In this document: positions 30,381 through 33,227 of the stretch, piece after piece
How positions within the stretch are numbered: the first letter of the stretch is position 1
Layout of the letters: every line of letters starts with the position of its first letter
Origin: Paulinella micropora
Lineage: Eukaryota; Cercozoa; Imbricatea; Euglyphida
Length of the DNA: 33,227 bases
Assembly (NCBI GenBank): GCA_009731375.1
Contig: BJOX01000191.1
Location: 591,779 to 625,005 of the forward strand
Direction of reading: 5' to 3'
Made by a program: the position numbers and the translations under genes
Notes under the pieces: model-generated
What the model was told of the DNA's origin: nothing
Databases searched by the model: none
The model's input: the letters and a program-made list of their open reading frames with translations, nothing else

Positions 30381-30767
30381 TTTTTGTTTTTGTTGTACAT
30401 GTTGTACATGTTCACAGTTGTAGTTGTTGTTGTACTATGATGTTGTTGTTGTTGTACATGTTGTTGTTCAGTTGTACATGTTGTTGTTGGTAGTACTAGT
30501 GGTGGTGTATGTTGTTGGTCTTGTACCGTTGTTGTTAACGTTTGCTATAAGCTATGTATATTAACTTTGTTTACTTTGTAAAAATATATATATTGTTTAT
30601 TAATGTTCTCGTTTGTTGTTTGTTGATGTTTGTTGTTGTCGTCGTGGTCATATTAAATCGTCGATCGTCGATGTTGTCGTCATCTGATATCGTCGTCGTC
30701 ATTGTTGTTGTTGTTGTTGTCCTCGTCGTCGTCGTACGCGTCGTCGTTGTTATTATTATTATTATTA

Positions 30768-30826
<59 letters not shown>

Positions 30827-30827
30827 G
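30381..30827. repeat. GTT/TCG-rich and (ATT)n region
   Basis: (GTT)n with TACATG interruptions, a short TATA-rich spacer, (GTC)n/(GTT)n at 30630-30750, then (ATT)n to 30826 directly before a SINE head. Confidence 0.85.
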
Positions 30828-31095
30828 TGGACACCGTGATAGCCCAGTGGTCAAGTTCTACCATCTGGGCCCTGTCGCCAGTTCGATTCCCGTCGGTGCC
30901 ACCAGTATTTTCATTGAACATACCGGTCTATTTCTGGACCAGTATTTTCATTGAACATACCGGCCCGTCTGGAAGTGTTGGAACTGCCCTTGCGGGGGTG
31001 TCATTAGAGCTTATCGTCAATTCTTCGTACTCCCCTCACGGGTGAGACGATGGAGGCGCATGTGCAGATTTGCATCAGCCATGAACAGAGAAGCA
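30828..31095 (+). mobile_element. tRNA-derived SINE, full copy 1
   Basis: The head (30829-30904) has tRNA promoter boxes: A-box TAGCCCAGTGG and B-box GTTCGATTCCC, spaced as in a tRNA and ending GGTGCCACCA. The acceptor pairs only with a bulge and the T-stem is mismatched, so it is not a working tRNA. The body includes a doubled CAGTATTTTCATTGAACATA segment, then GGAAGTGTTGGAACTGCCCT and GAGACGATGGAGGCGCATGT. The 3' tail is (ATT)n from 31096 to 31200. RNA polymerase III transcription is inferred from the boxes. Confidence 0.85.
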
Positions 31096-31096
31096 A

Positions 31097-31133
<37 letters not shown>

Positions 31134-31159
31134 GTTATTGTTATTAATTATCATCATCA

Positions 31160-31200
<41 letters not shown>

Positions 31201-31202
<2 letters not shown>

Positions 31203-31352
31203 TTCATTGAACATACCGGCCCGTCTGGAAGTGTTGGAACTGCCCTTGCGGGGGTGTCATTAGAGCTTATCGTCAATTCTTCGTACTCCCCTCACGGGTG
31301 AGACGATGGAGGCGCATGTGCAGAAATGCATCAGCCATTGACAGAGAAGCAC
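31201..31352 (+). mobile_element. SINE copy 2, 5'-truncated
   Basis: Starts at TTTTCATTGAACATACCGGC inside the (ATT)n tail of copy 1, lacks the tRNA head, and ends in its own (ATT)n tail. 5' truncation is usual for retroposed copies. Confidence 0.88.
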
Positions 31353-31381
31353 TATTATTATTATTATTATTATTATTATTA

Positions 31382-31648
31382 TGGACACCGCGATAGCACA
31401 GTGGTCAAGTTCTACCATCTGGGCCCTGTCGCCAGTTCGATTCCCGTCGGTGCCACCAGTATTTTCATTGAACATACCGATCCGTCTGGACCAGTATTTT
31501 CATTGAACATACCGGCCCGTCTGGAAGTGTTGGAACTGCCCTTGCGGGGGTGTCATTAGAGCTTATCGTCAATTCTTCGTAACAATTCTTCGTACTAGAC
31601 GATGGAGGCGCATGTGCAGAAATGCATCAGCCATTGACAGAGAAGCAC
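31382..31648 (+). mobile_element. SINE copy 3
   Basis: Full head (GGACACCGCGATAGCACAGT...) and body, with a small rearrangement: CAATTCTTCGTA is doubled and the CCCCTCACGGGTG segment is missing. Ends in (ATT)n before the gap at 31718. Same orientation as copies 1 and 2. Confidence 0.88.
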
Positions 31649-31708
<60 letters not shown>

Positions 31709-31760
31709 CATTATTATNNNNNNNNNNTATGAACACTATTATTACTATTTTTATTATTAC

Positions 31761-31818
<58 letters not shown>

Positions 31819-31841
31819 GTTATGATTATTATTATTATTAA

Positions 31842-31916
<75 letters not shown>
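31649..31916. repeat. (ATT)n with 10-N gap
   Basis: ATT trinucleotides on both sides of N at 31718-31727; the gap length is probably arbitrary. Confidence 0.97.
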
Positions 31917-31918
<2 letters not shown>

Positions 31919-32322
31919 CCCAATGGCCTCAAGGCGTTAAACTGTGACGCCAACTCATAACCCTTTGGTGGTAGATGCTGGGGAGGAGGGTCGTTGCGCG
32001 CGTAAAAGATCTTAAACTCCGCATATGCTGGTTGATAGCCCAGGACCCAGCAGACACCAGATTGTTATGGGTGGGGTTTCGAGGCAGCTCTAGCAACCGC
32101 GCTTGGTGTATGCACTTGCACATTCGGTGACGTCTTGCAAGAGGTTGCTGGGACTGCGGAATAACCTCGGCTTAGTGCAGTCTTGCCCTCAGGAGCTCCA
32201 TCGGTGGCCCCGATCATCAGGCGAGAGACTGACACGGGGGGGTGGAGGACCTCGAACAAGGGTATTGGAGGCTTATGTCCGTTGGGGATATGCCATTAGC
32301 TGCATCAGTACGCCTCAGATAT

Positions 32323-32326
<4 letters not shown>
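31917..32326. mobile_element. 410-bp (ATT)n-flanked element, copy 1
   Basis: Starts CAGCCCAATGGCCTCAAGGC and ends CGCCTCAGATATAGTATT. On the minus strand it would end GGCCATTGGGCTG before (AAT)n, a layout like the 3' end of a non-LTR retroposon with a trinucleotide tail. Only short ORFs; no reverse transcriptase. Orientation and class not established. Confidence 0.65.
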
Positions 32327-32382
<56 letters not shown>

Positions 32383-32408
32383 GTTATTATTATTATTATT
32401 ATTATTTC

Positions 32409-33227
<819 letters not shown>

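Noticed and set aside
30829-30904. Functional tRNA gene
   Set aside because: Acceptor pairing needs a bulge, the T-stem is mismatched, and the same head recurs with a SINE body and tail.

Overview
This is nuclear DNA from a eukaryote with an extraordinarily repeat-rich genome. It has spliceosomal introns, a Ty1/copia-like gag, piggyBac-like and MITE-like elements, a tRNA-derived SINE family, and microsatellites covering roughly half of the window. Six assembly gaps (runs of N) are present, several flanked by poly-C or poly-G. The kinase active-site wording HMDLSLEN, as opposed to HRDLKPEN, is a variant I associate with protist kinases. I infer a protist, possibly an alga of the stramenopile/alveolate grouping, but the sequence does not settle the species.

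Layout: 1-4760 is almost pure simple repeat (a 100-bp minisatellite, GAA, GTA, tetranucleotide, 12-mer and pentanucleotide arrays). 4905-5870 is a low-repeat island without a recognisable gene. 5877-8207 is microsatellite again. 8211-13785 holds the main discovery: a serine/threonine protein kinase gene on the + strand, split into at least nine exons, most of them only 35-87 nt, with introns that consist almost entirely of different microsatellites. All exon junctions can be joined in consistent phase and give the kinase subdomains in the correct order (glycine-loop region, VVVK, helix [28 protein letters not shown]). The rest of this gene's 5' end was not found.

13786-24180 is an AT-rich, transposon-dense stretch. 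It holds a degenerate 220-bp tandem repeat, a 2-kb piggyBac-like element bounded by TTAA with a TA-flanked MITE nested in it, a candidate LTR with a primer-binding-like site, an orphan copia-like gag with one in-frame TGA, a 172-bp tandem duplication and a 1.7-kb element with 25-bp terminal inverted repeats. 24195-25857 (minus strand) encodes a DDE-transposase-like protein with two SAP domains and a long polyserine run made by a GAA/TTC microsatellite.

26157-33227 is again repeat-dominated: GATA arrays, a family rich in ACATG/CATGT palindromes containing 93-bp and 166-bp tandem repeats with a decayed coding segment, and then chained SINE copies and a duplicated 410-bp element, all separated by long (ATT)n tracts. 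Apart from the kinase and the two transposon-derived genes I see no ordinary cellular genes, and no operon-like or pathway organisation.
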